Origin: CATQHQ01 sp965243805
Lineage (GTDB): Bacteria > Gemmatimonadota > Gemmatimonadetes > Longimicrobiales > Gaopeijiaceae
Assembly: GCA_965243805.1 (NCBI GenBank)
Contig: OZ251577.1
Coordinates: 1,674,001 to 1,738,000 of the forward strand
Length of the DNA stretch: 64,000 bases
Reading direction: 5' to 3'
Shown in pieces: positions 44,421-53,442 of the stretch (the first letter of the stretch is position 1; each line of letters starts with the position of its first letter). The notes beneath the pieces are model-generated. The model was not told the DNA's origin. It worked only from the letters and a program-made list of their open reading frames with translations, and ran no database searches. A program made the translations under genes and the position numbers.

Positions 44421-45049
44421 CGAACCGACCAGTTGAGGGGCTCTCCACAGTATCCTTGCTCCGACTCATCAAGCCAAGCGGCGACCTCCGGTGCAAGTCT
44501 GGCGCAAATCATCTTGTAATGTTGGGTACTATGGCATACTTCCTTTCGCCACTTATCCGGTATTGGGGGTCCACTTCCACCCCAATAGCAGAAATGCTGT
44601 CCAATCAATACTCTGTCAGTTTGGGTGTCGTGACCGCTGTTAGCGTCACAAGGCTGGCCGTGTGGTCTGCTATGGTGCGAATCCTCTTGTATCCAACACC
44701 CGGAACCGTCCTTGTGGTAGATGTTATCGCCATATCCGTTCCGTATACTGGATCGCATGTTCGGCCGCTTGACGAGAAACCGAGGGTCGTTCCAGTATTC
44801 GTCATAGGACATTACTTCGTCCACTCGCATAGCAAACACCAGATGGCCGTGGCGTTGTGTCGCCTTCGAGCCGGTGCCGAGTATTCGGTCGCCGATCTTG
44901 GCATATTGACGGATTCTCGGTTTGCAGGTAGCAAGCGTACAGTAACCGAAAAATGGGTTAGGTGCAAAGCCGAAATCCCTTGCTACGATATACGAATAAA
45001 AACGCACGGCAAGGTCTCCTATTGGCGTGTCGCCAAACCGGACTGACAT
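44417..45049 (-). CDS. Nucleotide-modification-associated domain 2 (Nmad2) protein
   Basis: The 210-residue protein matches the Nmad2 family: FYSYIVARDFGFAPNPFFGY, CTLATCKPRIR, GDRILGTGSKA, a DEYWNDPRF block, YGDNIYHKD and a late FCYWGGSGPPIP. Nmad domains were predicted by comparative genomics to be linked with synthesis or recognition of modified nucleotides; no chemistry has been assigned to my knowledge. The ATG at 45049 starts the conserved region; the longer frame upstream is GC-rich shadow. It is the first gene of the coupled operon and ends overlapping the MazG-like start. Confidence 0.75.
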   Translation of the reverse strand: MSVRFGDTPIGDLAVRFYSYIVARDFGFAPNPFFGYCTLATCKPRIRQYAKIGDRILGTGSKATQRHGHLVFAMRVDEVMSYDEYWNDPRFLVKRPNMRSSIRNGYGDNIYHKDGSGCWIQEDSHHSRPHGQPCDANSGHDTQTDRVLIGQHFCYWGGSGPPIPDKWRKEVCHSTQHYKMICARLAPEVAAWLDESEQGYCGEPLNWSVR

Positions 45050-45394
45050 GTGGCGACTTGTTGGGAGGCGTTCTGCACGGGGGCCGTGCAACAGTAGGGT
45101 TGGGGGCCCAGGTGGCGAAGGAGCTGCAGGTGACCCTGCTGGCGGTGGCACGGATCGTACCCGCGCATCACCCCGGCCCGTGCCAGTTCCAACGTCGCGA
45201 GCACGGTCGTCGTGTCGTGGTGGTAGTCTCGAATCATGGTGCCGCAACGTCCGGGCTTCGGTGGTAGACGGGACCGACTCCGGTCCGGCACCGGATTTGG
45301 CGTGCGTCGCCAAATCGTTGCGGTATCGTAGTCGCAAGAATCCATCGCTCCGGCACCGCATCCCCGCCCATCATGACCATTCCGTCCAGCTTCG
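45050..45394. other. GC-rich stretch without a recognisable gene
   Basis: This 345-base segment lies between the AT-rich Nmad2 gene and an IS1182-like relic. It has open but unconvincing frames on both strands. It may contain the 3' remains of the transposase relic and the promoter of the Nmad2 operon, but I see no clear element. Confidence 0.4.
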
Positions 45395-45800
45395 CCAACT
45401 CCGCCCTTTGGCGACTTGACCCCCGACGCCCGCGACAACTCCCGCAGCCCACTCCTTGTAGTCCGTACCGCTGTCGCGCCACACGGCCGAGCGCATCGTC
45501 GTGGTGGCTGCCAGTGAGTCCACCCCGGCGTGCCGCCCCGAGCGGCCCAGGGTCGTCCAGCAGCTCCAGGACCCGAGCGAACACCGCCGTTGCCAGACTC
45601 ACCCGCCCGTGCGTCTATAGGGTCGAATGGTCCGACGGGTTTCTCGTCAGCCCCTATCCTAGGGCCCTCGCACCGAGAACGAGTCCTCGCACCGCCGGGC
45701 GATGCCCCGCTCCGACGAGATCCCTTCCAGGTACCCCACCATCGGCACGCGGAAGTACCCGCCCGGCGGGATGCCGGGCCTGCCCATGTTGCCCGCCTAG
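45395..45800 (-). pseudogene. IS1182-like transposase relic
   Basis: On the minus strand, 45800-45660 encodes GRPGIPPGGYFRVPMVGYLE and GISSERGIARRCEDSFSVRG, the DUF772-type N-terminus of IS1182/IS5-like transposases. After a short scrambled join, 45600-45395 encodes AVFARVLELLDDPGPLGAAR and, in another frame, AVWRDSGTDYKEWAAGV, which match the later vAA-x3-AVRRDTGEDYKE region. Frameshifts and internal deletion make it inactive. Confidence 0.6.
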
Positions 45801-46002
45801 AAACTTGCCGCCCGCCTCCTCGACTGCTCTCGCTGGTTGTCACGCGAAGCTCCGGCCGGTGTGCGCTCGGTGGTCTACCCATCGCCATCGTCGTCGTTCA
45901 GGCAAGGGGACCCGTATTCTGCAATCTAACACTAGCCCATCTGGCCGTCGAGGGAACTGGAGTTGCCCCGGATTCGTGGACATATCCATTTTCGGGTCCA
46001 CG

Positions 46003-46470
46003 ATGCCCAAGAAGCGCAAGCAGTACCCGGCTGAGTACCGCTGGCAGATCGTCGATCTGGTCCGCTCGGGGCGATCGCCGGAAGCGGTGGCTCGGGAGTT
46101 CGAGCCCTCGGCTCTCACGATCCGCAACTGGGTCAAGCAGGCTGACATCACCTACGTGTGCACGGGGGCCGGCTGGATGTACGTGGCGGCGGTGGTGGAC
46201 CCCTGGAGCCGCTTGGTGGTGGGCTGGGCGATGAGACCCACCTACGCACCGAACTCGCCGAGCAGGCCCTGGCTATGGCGGTTGAGCACCGGGGGCCGGA
46301 GACCGTGATCCATCACTCAGACCAGGGCGTCCAGTACACGTCCTGGGCCTTCGGCCAGCGGTGCAGGAAGCGGGTGTGCGTCCCTCGATGGGGTCGGTGG
46401 GCGACGCCTACGACAACGCCATGTGCGAGAGCTTCTTCGCGACGTTCCGGCTTCCGGGGGTTGCCGCGAC
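46003..46470 (+). pseudogene. IS3 family transposase relic with internal deletion
   Basis: The ATG at 46003 begins an IS3 OrfA HTH (KKRKQYPAEYRWQIVDLVRS, then ALTIRNWVKQAD). The frame runs straight into the DDE integrase core of OrfB (ITYVCTGAGWMYVAAVVDPW), so the end of OrfA and the first part of OrfB are missing. The frame then shifts to ETVIHHSDQGVQYTSWAF and again to SVGDAYDNAMCESFFATFR. Two catalytic Asp and the Glu region survive in three frames. Confidence 0.8.
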
Positions 46471-46547
46471 TGCTGGCAAATCCCCAAACTTGCCCGACGG
46501 TCACGCTGACCCACCAAATCGGGACAAGTCCACACATCCACGGACTG

Positions 46548-47027
46548 CTAGCCGCAGGTGTACCGTGCGATATCCGAACGGTAGCCTTTGGAAGTACCGT
46601 CAAGATTGTACCACTTGTTCGATTTTCCAGTAATGGCCTCAATTATGTTCTCACCGTTCCACCCGACCATTGCATCGCCGTATTGATCTAGGGCAGGCGG
46701 TACATCACAGCCTAGAGCTCCACGCTGCCAGACGCCAACTATGCGCTTTCCCTTCTTATGAGCATACTTGATCTCCCAGTCTACCCAACTACTGTTCTTG
46801 GTCTTATCTGACACGTACACCACCAAGCATCCAGCGCGCTGGATTCTAGGCGCAAGAATCTCAGTCTTGATGTAATCGTCATTATGAGCACGATTAGGAT
46901 TATCCGACGTCACAGAATAGTCTCTGGGCTTCATGCCATTTCGCTCCAGTAAGACCTTGAGCGACTTTAGGCCGTCGTCATCTTCGTGCTTGTGGCTAAT
47001 AAAGATGTTGCGTAGCTTGTTAGCCAT
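46548..47027 (-). CDS. TIR-like domain protein (MTH538/DUF1863 type)
   Basis: The 159-residue protein is a small TIR-like fold: NIFISHKHEDDDGLKSLKVL (first strand with Ser-His), a middle helix, ILAPRIQRAGCLVVYVSDKT and SWVDWEIKYAHKKGKRIVGV. The same fold is found in Thoeris ThsB, which makes a cyclic-ADP-ribose-type signal after phage sensing. No ThsA (SIR2/SLOG) gene is in the window. The ATG at 47027 follows AAAGGAG and overlaps the upstream partner gene by 8 bases. The gene is AT-richer than the backbone and abuts an IS3 relic downstream. Confidence 0.8.
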   Translation of the reverse strand: MANKLRNIFISHKHEDDDGLKSLKVLLERNGMKPRDYSVTSDNPNRAHNDDYIKTEILAPRIQRAGCLVVYVSDKTKNSSWVDWEIKYAHKKGKRIVGVWQRGALGCDVPPALDQYGDAMVGWNGENIIEAITGKSNKWYNLDGTSKGYRSDIARYTCG

Positions 47028-47526
47028 GTTGGTTCTCCTTTGTTCGGTCAGCAGGCTCCAGGTCCGTGATGTCTTCGACTTCGGCAATGTGCGCTAGCAA
47101 GCGATTGTATTCTCGCAGATCATTTTGCAGTAGCTCGAGGTCTCGGCGAAACTCGATGCAGAGATTGGGGTCATTGAATGCTCCAGTAAGTGATTTCCGA
47201 TGCCATTTTGCGGTAAAAGGACGTACAACTTGATTGAGCACAGGAACGGCGAGTTTGGTGAAGTCAATAGTCTTGCGACCATGACTTCGAAGAATTGCTC
47301 GTGTAGTAGGAAATAAAGAATAAACGCTCTCCAAAGCCTGCCGCTCACTACCGTGGTCAGGGGGAAGCGGTTGGGTGGTGATCCTAGTCAACATCTCTAC
47401 GTACAGATCCCACGCTGCCGCTTTATCGTGGTCGGTCAGCGCGAGGTCGACTTGGACGAACTTGGCGTTCAGGCGTATTTTGGTCAGGTTGAACCTGGAC
47501 AGCAAGTCTCTTGGCTTCATGCTCAT
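47020..47526 (-). CDS. Uncharacterised helical protein paired with TIR-like gene
   Basis: The 168-residue protein is predicted mostly helical, with NLTKIRLNAKFVQVDLALTD, HDKAAAWDLYVEMLTRITTQ and VLNQVVRPFTAKWHRKS as its most structured parts, and a charged tail. I do not recognise a named domain. ATG 47526 or 47520 could start it. It is followed by, and overlaps by 8 bases, the TIR-like gene, so the two are surely co-translated; it may be a regulator, sensor or effector partner. A promoter-like element lies at 47793-47821 upstream. Confidence 0.65.
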   Translation of the reverse strand: MSMKPRDLLSRFNLTKIRLNAKFVQVDLALTDHDKAAAWDLYVEMLTRITTQPLPPDHGSERQALESVYSLFPTTRAILRSHGRKTIDFTKLAVPVLNQVVRPFTAKWHRKSLTGAFNDPNLCIEFRRDLELLQNDLREYNRLLAHIAEVEDITDLEPADRTKENQHG

Positions 47527-47897
47527 TCGCTCTCTTGATGGTGGTGCCCAGCGGGCGGTAGGGTTGTGATTGGTGCACGGAGCGACTCCGACGCCCCGTT
47601 GCTGGCAAGCGGTGACTCGGATGGATATAAGGTGGCATCTACTGGGCTCGCCCGCAACTTGTGGTGTCACGGGCAGCCCGACGCCTTCGGACGCGGGCCG
47701 GGCGACCGCGACGGCCCGCGCAGAACGGTGGGCACTCGGCCGCTCAACCGGGTCGAGAACCAGCGACCTGCCGCTTGCCAATGTCAAAAATGAAGATAGT
47801 GGGTTCTCCGTTACGATTCAACAAGCCGGTGCGCGTCGGCTGTCGTACCACAGTAGAAATGTCCTCTTTCGGACCATGTTCGGTATTCGGTCACGGA
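47527..47897. other. GC-rich leader region upstream of the TIR pair
   Basis: These 370 bases contain no recognisable gene. They hold the promoter-like element at 47793-47821 (minus strand) and about 265 bases of GC-rich leader before the pair. A reading frame runs through the leader but shows no homology. Confidence 0.4.
47793..47821 (-). promoter_or_regulatory. Promoter-like element upstream of the TIR pair
   Basis: On the minus strand TTGAAT (47821-47816) and TATCTT (47798-47793) are 17 bases apart. The whole 32-base element is 26/32 identical to one at 54728-54759, upstream of another defence-type gene pair. Confidence 0.45.
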
Positions 47898-48127
47898 ACA
47901 CGGTTCGGGAGAGGGATCGCATCTCGGTGCTCAGGCAGGTAAGCGAAGGCGTGCTCTCGGCGGCGGCCGGACGGAGCGGATCGACGTGACGCCACGCCAG
48001 TTCAGGTGCCTCCGGCGGCGGCACGAGGCGGAGGGCGACGAGAGCGTCGTGCACGGTCTCCGATGCCGACCGTCGAACAGCGCGCTGCCGGCGGCGGTTC
48101 GGGAGCTGGTGCTGGAGGTCGCATCGG
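47898..48127 (+). pseudogene. ISNCY-like transposase N-terminal relic
   Basis: The plus strand encodes RDRISVLRQVSEGVLSAAAG and, after a frame change, ERIDVTPRQFRCLRRRHEAE and GDESVVHGLRCRPSN, the HTH start of ISNCY family transposases. It stops being recognisable at about 48127, exactly where the istB relic on the other strand begins, so one element truncated the other. Confidence 0.6.
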
Positions 48128-48651
48128 ATCCGTCCCCACTCCTCGAACCCCTTGTTGGAGGTGACCACCGTCGAGGTGTACTCGTAGCGGCGGGCGATCA
48201 GTTGGAAGAACAGCGTGGCCCCGCTCCGCGTCACCGGCAAGTAGCCGATCTCGTCGACGACCAGCAGCGACGGGTGGGTCAGCGTCTTGAGCCGCTGCTT
48301 GAGGCGCCCGGCCGCCTGGGCTTCCTCCAGCGACTCGACCAAGTCGGACAGCGTGCCGTAGTAGATCCGCCGCCCACTCTGCGCCGCGGCGACGGCCAGG
48401 CTGATCGCCAGGTGCGTCTTGCCCACGCCCGGCGGGCCCAGGAACACGACGTTCTCCTTGCGCGCCACGAACCCCAGTTCGTGCAGCGACGCGATCTGCT
48501 CCCGCTTCACCGACGGCTGGAAGGCGAAGTGGTACTCCTCGGGCGTCTTGAACGCCGGCAGGCGGCTCGACCGCATCGCCGTGGCCAGCCGACGGCTGTT
48601 GCGCAGCACCAGCTGCGCCGCGATCCGGTCCCTGCGCGACAGCCCCTTCAC
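48128..48651 (-). pseudogene. istB: IS21 family helper ATPase IstB, C-terminally truncated
   Basis: The GTG at 48651 overlaps the istA TGA by 4 bases. The frame encodes the IstB AAA ATPase: Walker A VVFLGPPGVGKTHLAISLA, Walker B LLVVDEIGYLPV and SNKGFEEWGRI. Homology ends at about 48128, before the usual C-terminal helix, where an ISNCY relic begins. The open frame continues to 47818 but with unrelated sequence. Confidence 0.8.
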
Positions 48652-49628
48652 GACGCGCCCTCCGCGATCCTGGCGTACTCGGCCAGGGGTCGCCGCTCCA
48701 CCGCCACGAGAGGACCGCCCGAGCTGGACGCCGCCGGCGGGGCCGCGACGGCGACCACCGAGCGGTAGGGCCGAAGCACCAGGGGCAGGAGCCGGGACCG
48801 CTCGTCCTCGAAGCGCGCCACGGGCCGCTGCATCAGCGTGCCGTGGACCCGGACGTTGGCCACCGTGTCCAGCCAGCGGCGGAGCCCGAGCGTTGAGGTC
48901 GTCGTCGGAGACGAACTCCCGACCGTAGAAGAAGCTGCTGCGCACGTAGCTGATCGGTCGCTCCACCTTCCCCTTCGTCTGCGCACGGCCCGCCCTGCAC
49001 GCCCGGATGCGGAAGCCCAGTGGGTGCTGAACCGCAGGAACTCCCGGTTCTCCAGTAGCCGCCCGCCCTCGTGGCGGTGGTCGCCCAGGACGACCGCCCG
49101 CACCACCGTCTCCATCGTCTGCCGCTCGTAGTACTGGAGCCACAGCATCCGCGAGTAGCCCAGCACCACCACCAGCGCGTGCCGCCTGCCCCACGGCAGG
49201 ACGAAGTCGGCGAAGTCCACCTGGCCCTGCCGCCCCGGCGGCGTCTCGAACCGCCGCTCCGGCTCCGGCTCCGGGCGCGGTCGCACTCGGCGCGCGTACC
49301 GCTTGACTTGGCTGTAGCTGCCCCCGTAGCCCGACTCCCGCACCTCCTGGTACAGCCGGGTCGCCGAGAGCTTCGGGTACGTGGCCAGCCGCTCGTCGAT
49401 GATCGGCTTGTACGGGTCCAGCTTCGACGGCGCCCGCCGGCGCGGGCCGTACCGCACCGGCTCGGCGTCGAGGTCCCGGTCCAGCTGGCCCGTCTCGATC
49501 CAGTGGTAGACCGTCCTCCGGCTCACGCCGACGCGGCGGGCGATCTCCGCCTTCGGAACCCCCTGCGCCAGATAGTGTCGCAGCGTAGGGTGATCCCCAC
49601 CGGTGGCTACCAAACGGGCTCGCGCCAC
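48648..49628 (-). pseudogene. istA: IS21 family transposase IstA, frameshifted
   Basis: The N-terminus has an HTH (EIARRVGVSRRTVYHWIETG), then the DDE-type core start (GRQGQVDFADFVLPWGRRHA). Part of the core around the second Asp is deleted (VVRAVVLGDHRHEGG). A short segment is readable only in another frame (QTKGKVERPISYVRSSFFYG), and the original frame resumes with RRWLDTVANVRVHGTLMQRP. The element is dead but recent enough to be recognised. Confidence 0.78.
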
Positions 49629-49771
49629 CCCTCGATCACGAGTCCGGTGCCCTTCCCGGTGGCGTTATCTTCCCTCGTCCGCTCCCCAGCGCGAGGATAC
49701 CCGATGCGATCCGTCCCGATCCACAGCGTGGCCGACCGACAGCTCACAGGCACCAGCCTGCCTTCCCGCCC

Positions 49772-50122
49772 ATGGCACACACCGATCCAATGACGTGGCT
49801 TGAGCACCACCGGCAAGCTGAAATCCTCGCTTCCGACGCGGACGTAGCCCGATACAAGGGCGATCGTGCCCGAGCAAGGCAGCTGTACGGCAAGGCCGCC
49901 GACGCCGAAGTGCGAGCCATTGAAGCGCTTGATCCGTCGGAGCAAAATACGCTTGGCATCACGGCCGTCAGTGCGGTCGCCTTGTACTGCAAGGCCGACC
50001 AGCTAACACGGGCCAAGGAGACCGCCTATCGTTTGCTCGCCCTGGACAACCTTCCTAACTTTGGAAGAATTCAGCTCCGAGACGTGCTCGTGCACTTCGG
50101 CCTCAGCACTCCTGACGAGTAA
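49772..50122 (+). CDS. Small TPR-like helical protein
   Basis: The 116-residue product is helical with a MIT/TPR-like pattern (ARARQLYGKAADAEVRAIEA, then ADQLTRAKETAYRLLALDNL). I do not recognise a function. The start at 49772 or the ATG at 49790 is possible. It lies between the IS21 relic and a convergent propeller gene whose 3' end overlaps it by 52 bases. Confidence 0.55.
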   Translation: MAHTDPMTWLEHHRQAEILASDADVARYKGDRARARQLYGKAADAEVRAIEALDPSEQNTLGITAVSAVALYCKADQLTRAKETAYRLLALDNLPNFGRIQLRDVLVHFGLSTPDE

Positions 50123-52449
50123 CCGCGATCGCGAAGCGGCAGACGCCTTACTCGCAAGCTGTTGTTCTCAGTCCGTACCAGCACTTGATCTCGATGGGCG
50201 TCGGCCAAGAACTCTCCCGTGGGCAGCCTCACTACGACCGCAGTCCTGTCGCTAGCCGAGCCGCCACGACGAGCACCTGGGTCCCACAGCTGCCACCGCT
50301 CCCCTTGGTCCTGGGAGAGCGAAAGCAGACGTGCCCACACGCGGTGGTCACTGTCAACCACCAACTTGTCAATCGAGGGAGCGATCCGGTTGGTTGGCGC
50401 TTCCGTTATCCACTGTGACTCCACACCGTCGAAGGTGTAGTCTCGCCCGAACCTCTGTGAAGCAACCCCCAGCAGCCTGTTCATGTTGTTGCGTCGCGTT
50501 CCGCTGTCGTCCAAGCGCCGAATTCGATACTGACGTCGTGCAGCGATATCGGTCTGGGACACCTCCCTCCCATTAGATGCCACAGGGATGCTGGCCACCA
50601 GACGGCCACCGCGGTCGATCACCTTGATCTCGTTCCACTCCGTCTGACTCAGAACAAGGCAGTCGCCGAGCCGAGCATCCAGCGTCCTGTGGCCGAATAT
50701 CACCGCGACCGCCCCGGCCAGCGTGCGACCGCCCGCAGTCGCAGACACCCTTGCCATCTCGTCGGCCATCGCTCTGGTGACTTCCGCGCTGCTGCCGTCG
50801 GGCGATCTAACGTCGTAGACTGCCTGGTTGCGATAACGCCGTTCAAGCCCACTCGCGGACGGCGACACCGGTGCTGCCGGCTCTCTTCGGAACAAGACCT
50901 GACCATCTGGAAACATACCAACCGGCCGGCCGGACATGGGGTCGAATGTTGACGTCGAGACAACACCAAGCGTCTGGTCGTAAACCGTAACTGTGCCGTG
51001 ATTCTGATCCGTGACTACGATGTGCCCGGACAGCCGACGGTCGAGCAGCCTGCTCGACGAGAATTGATCGCGGTTCGTCATTGCACTCGCAACCGTCGCT
51101 CCCTGACCAATGTCAACGACGACGATCTCGCGAGTCATCCCATCCACAAACGCGAATCGGTCCCTGTCCACAAACAGCGCCCCGTCGATCCAGCCGATGG
51201 TGAGCGGGGTGCCCAAGTCGGTCTCGCTGTCAAAGATCGCCTCGTCTTCCAGTGCCAGTGCAACCTCTTGCGGACGGGCAGACTCTTGCGAACCCGGACC
51301 GGTATCGTGAATGACCACCCGATCGACCCCCAGGTCATCTTCGACATGCAACAAGACAAGACTGCCGTGCGCATCCAGGAGGGAGTGGGCGGGCGGCAAC
51401 ACCAACTCGAAGTCTGGTCTCGGCTCGCCGAGTCGCCACATGCGCCAGCGGGTTACGCTGCTGCCTGGCAAGTCGTAGGACTTCAGCCAAATCCGACCAT
51501 CGAGGTCCACGATGAGGCCGCCAATCGGTGGCGTGGTATCGTTGGCGGGAGCACGGTCCGCTTGCGCCGATTGTGTTAGCAGTCGGTCATTTGCGCCGAG
51601 GCGACGCGCACCGCTCTGCAACCGCGTCCTTCGTTCCGCCTGTCTGTTCCGTGCCAGTCTCATCTGCTCCGCAGACACCGCTACGCCCCCGGCCAATGGA
51701 ATAGTTGCGGCAACGGAGCCGTCGCGACGAATGACTTCAACGGCCTGGAGATCGGTTTGGGCGACAACCAGCAGGTCGCCAGCTTGCGCATCATGCAGTT
51801 CGTGGCCGAACAGCACCGAGCCGCTTGCGAAGGCTCGGGCGCGGTAGAACTGTTCGTGGCCAAGTCTTTCGGCGATCACTCGAACGTCACCGTCCATCGG
51901 GAACTCCAGGTACCTACGCTGCTGGCGATAACGGCCGGTGGCTCGTAGCCGGCCGATTTCTTCGCCGTCCCGAAACACTACCGCCCCATCGGAGAATACC
52001 GCTACCAACGGCGCCAGGAGGTTTCGCAAGGAGCCGATTGGGAAGGACCGCAGGGCAGTGACGACGCCCGAGTCCGAGAAATGCGTCATGCGCATGGACA
52101 TCAGGTCCCAGGCCGCAACGCCATTCTCGGTCCTAACCGTCTGGAAGACTGGCCCACTTATCTCGCCCGGACCATCGCCGCGACCAGCGGCCGTAACGAT
52201 GTCGCCTGTTGTCAGATCGAGGAAATGGAGTTCGTGAGTTGTCCTGTCCGCGATCACGATCCTGTCTGGGCGCAAGAAGTGCGCACTCGCTAGCTGGCCG
52301 ATCTCGGATACGTCCGTGGTCGGCGCTTCCGCAGAGTCGAAAAGGGCGTTGGGGAGTATTTGATGTACTGGCACTGCTTCCTGTGCTACTGGGCCGGAGG
52401 CGGGCCAGCAGAGCAGGGGGGCCGATAGCAGCAGTGCTTTAGAGGACAT
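50071..52449 (-). CDS. Double 6-bladed beta-propeller protein from internal duplication
   Basis: The 792-residue exported protein has a signal peptide (SAPLLCWPASGPVAQ) and two related halves. Residues about 25-400 carry TAAGRGDGPGEIS, RAFASGSVLFGHELHDAQAG and LDGRIWLKSYD. Residues about 410-792 repeat the same order with AVAVIFGHRTLDARLGDC and DSDHRVWARLLS. Each half is the size of one propeller protein, so this is a tandem duplication and fusion. Only the first half keeps the GPGE signature. The 3' end overlaps the small convergent gene. Confidence 0.75.
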   Translation of the reverse strand: MSSKALLLSAPLLCWPASGPVAQEAVPVHQILPNALFDSAEAPTTDVSEIGQLASAHFLRPDRIVIADRTTHELHFLDLTTGDIVTAAGRGDGPGEISGPVFQTVRTENGVAAWDLMSMRMTHFSDSGVVTALRSFPIGSLRNLLAPLVAVFSDGAVVFRDGEEIGRLRATGRYRQQRRYLEFPMDGDVRVIAERLGHEQFYRARAFASGSVLFGHELHDAQAGDLLVVAQTDLQAVEVIRRDGSVAATIPLAGGVAVSAEQMRLARNRQAERRTRLQSGARRLGANDRLLTQSAQADRAPANDTTPPIGGLIVDLDGRIWLKSYDLPGSSVTRWRMWRLGEPRPDFELVLPPAHSLLDAHGSLVLLHVEDDLGVDRVVIHDTGPGSQESARPQEVALALEDEAIFDSETDLGTPLTIGWIDGALFVDRDRFAFVDGMTREIVVVDIGQGATVASAMTNRDQFSSSRLLDRRLSGHIVVTDQNHGTVTVYDQTLGVVSTSTFDPMSGRPVGMFPDGQVLFRREPAAPVSPSASGLERRYRNQAVYDVRSPDGSSAEVTRAMADEMARVSATAGGRTLAGAVAVIFGHRTLDARLGDCLVLSQTEWNEIKVIDRGGRLVASIPVASNGREVSQTDIAARRQYRIRRLDDSGTRRNNMNRLLGVASQRFGRDYTFDGVESQWITEAPTNRIAPSIDKLVVDSDHRVWARLLSLSQDQGERWQLWDPGARRGGSASDRTAVVVRLPTGEFLADAHRDQVLVRTENNSLRVRRLPLRDRGYSSGVLRPKCTSTSRS

Positions 52450-52708
52450 CGGGTCAAGACACCGGCAGGCTGGAGAGTAGGAGGACGGCGGTCACCTTGA
52501 ACGCCAAAGTCATCGTAACGCTGTGGGCTCCCGAGTTGCAAGTAGGTGCTGAAGTAGGTCGGCTTGGGGCGCACGGTCGTGTGCTGGGACAGCGAAGAGC
52601 CGGATTTCTACTACCTGAAATGTCCCGTCGGATGTCCCATCATCGGGCTGTTTCGTGTCCCGTCTCGTGTCCCCTGTCGTTGCCGGTGGCGGGCGTCCGT
52701 TTCGAGGG

Positions 52709-52888
52709 ACTGTCGCTGGTCTCCAGCGCGTCGTAGAACGCCAGTTCGTCTTTGGATAGGCCAAGGTCTTCTCCGCGACGGTCGGCGGCGCGCATCTCCT
52801 TGGCCAGGCCGATCAGCTCCTCGCTCACCCGTGCGGTCTCGACCGCCCGGTTCCGGTAGCGGGCCAGCGTGCGCTCCAGCATCTCGGC
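52709..52888 (-). pseudogene. hsdR relic, 3'-part fragment
   Basis: The minus strand encodes EMLERTLARYRNRAVETARV and KEMRAADRRGEDLGLSKDEL, nearly identical to the C-terminal region of the intact HsdR at 54798-58460 (matching DNA at about 55038-55218). Homology stops abruptly on both sides. Confidence 0.8.
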
Positions 52889-52941
52889 ATCTTCAACAGC
52901 CCCTAGGTCGGAAAGGCGCGGACGCGTGTGGCCCCCCGCCG

Positions 52942-53442
52942 TCATTTCGTCATGGCCCCGGGGTGTCGACCGTACGTCTTCGGCAGTCCGATGTTGCCGT
53001 CCACGATTATGGCAGGGCGTTCCGTCAACTCCATGTTGTGAGGGAAAGGGCACCCACTAACTCGAACGCTCACGGTTGCCTGGGCTAGAATAATCTCTCC
53101 ATCTTTCAAGATGCGTTCAAGGAAGTAGGGCGTTGACATCGATACATCGACAGGCACACAACGCATCCACAGACAAGTCATGGCTATGGTTCCGAACTTG
53201 TTGCGCGCACGGAGCGTCCTGATAAGGTCCGATGTGTTGTCCGGAGGGAAATCGATAAACGGCCCAGCCCCCGTGGCAAGTTGTGTCCCATCGGGTGCTA
53301 CTAGGCGTACGTCGTCTGCATCGACCACATCCCACTCCCACCTAACACGCTGTATCTGTTCGCCACGTAGAGCATGTGGAGGCAGCGCAGAAAAACGCGA
53401 TATTTGCGGGGTGGCTGGTGCCGTGATCCACTGGCCACTCAT
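52942..53442 (-). CDS. Uncharacterised protein, second gene of a HEPN-like pair
   Basis: The 166-residue product has no domain I recognise; it looks mainly beta (WDVVDADDVRLVAPDGTQLA, IILAQATVSVRVSGCPF). I chose the ATG at 53442 because it overlaps the stop of the upstream gene (ATGA); a longer frame starts at 53490. It is AT-richer than the backbone. It ends next to the hsdR relic. Confidence 0.5.
   Translation of the reverse strand: MSGQWITAPATPQISRFSALPPHALRGEQIQRVRWEWDVVDADDVRLVAPDGTQLATGAGPFIDFPPDNTSDLIRTLRARNKFGTIAMTCLWMRCVPVDVSMSTPYFLERILKDGEIILAQATVSVRVSGCPFPHNMELTERPAIIVDGNIGLPKTYGRHPGAMTK

Noticed and set aside
46548..47526. Complete Thoeris system
   Set aside because: The TIR-like protein fits ThsB, but no SIR2 or SLOG-containing ThsA gene lies nearby, so the name is not used.
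47818..48127. C-terminal extension of the istB reading frame
   Set aside because: The frame is open but homology ends at about 48128, and the sequence is an ISNCY transposase relic on the other strand.
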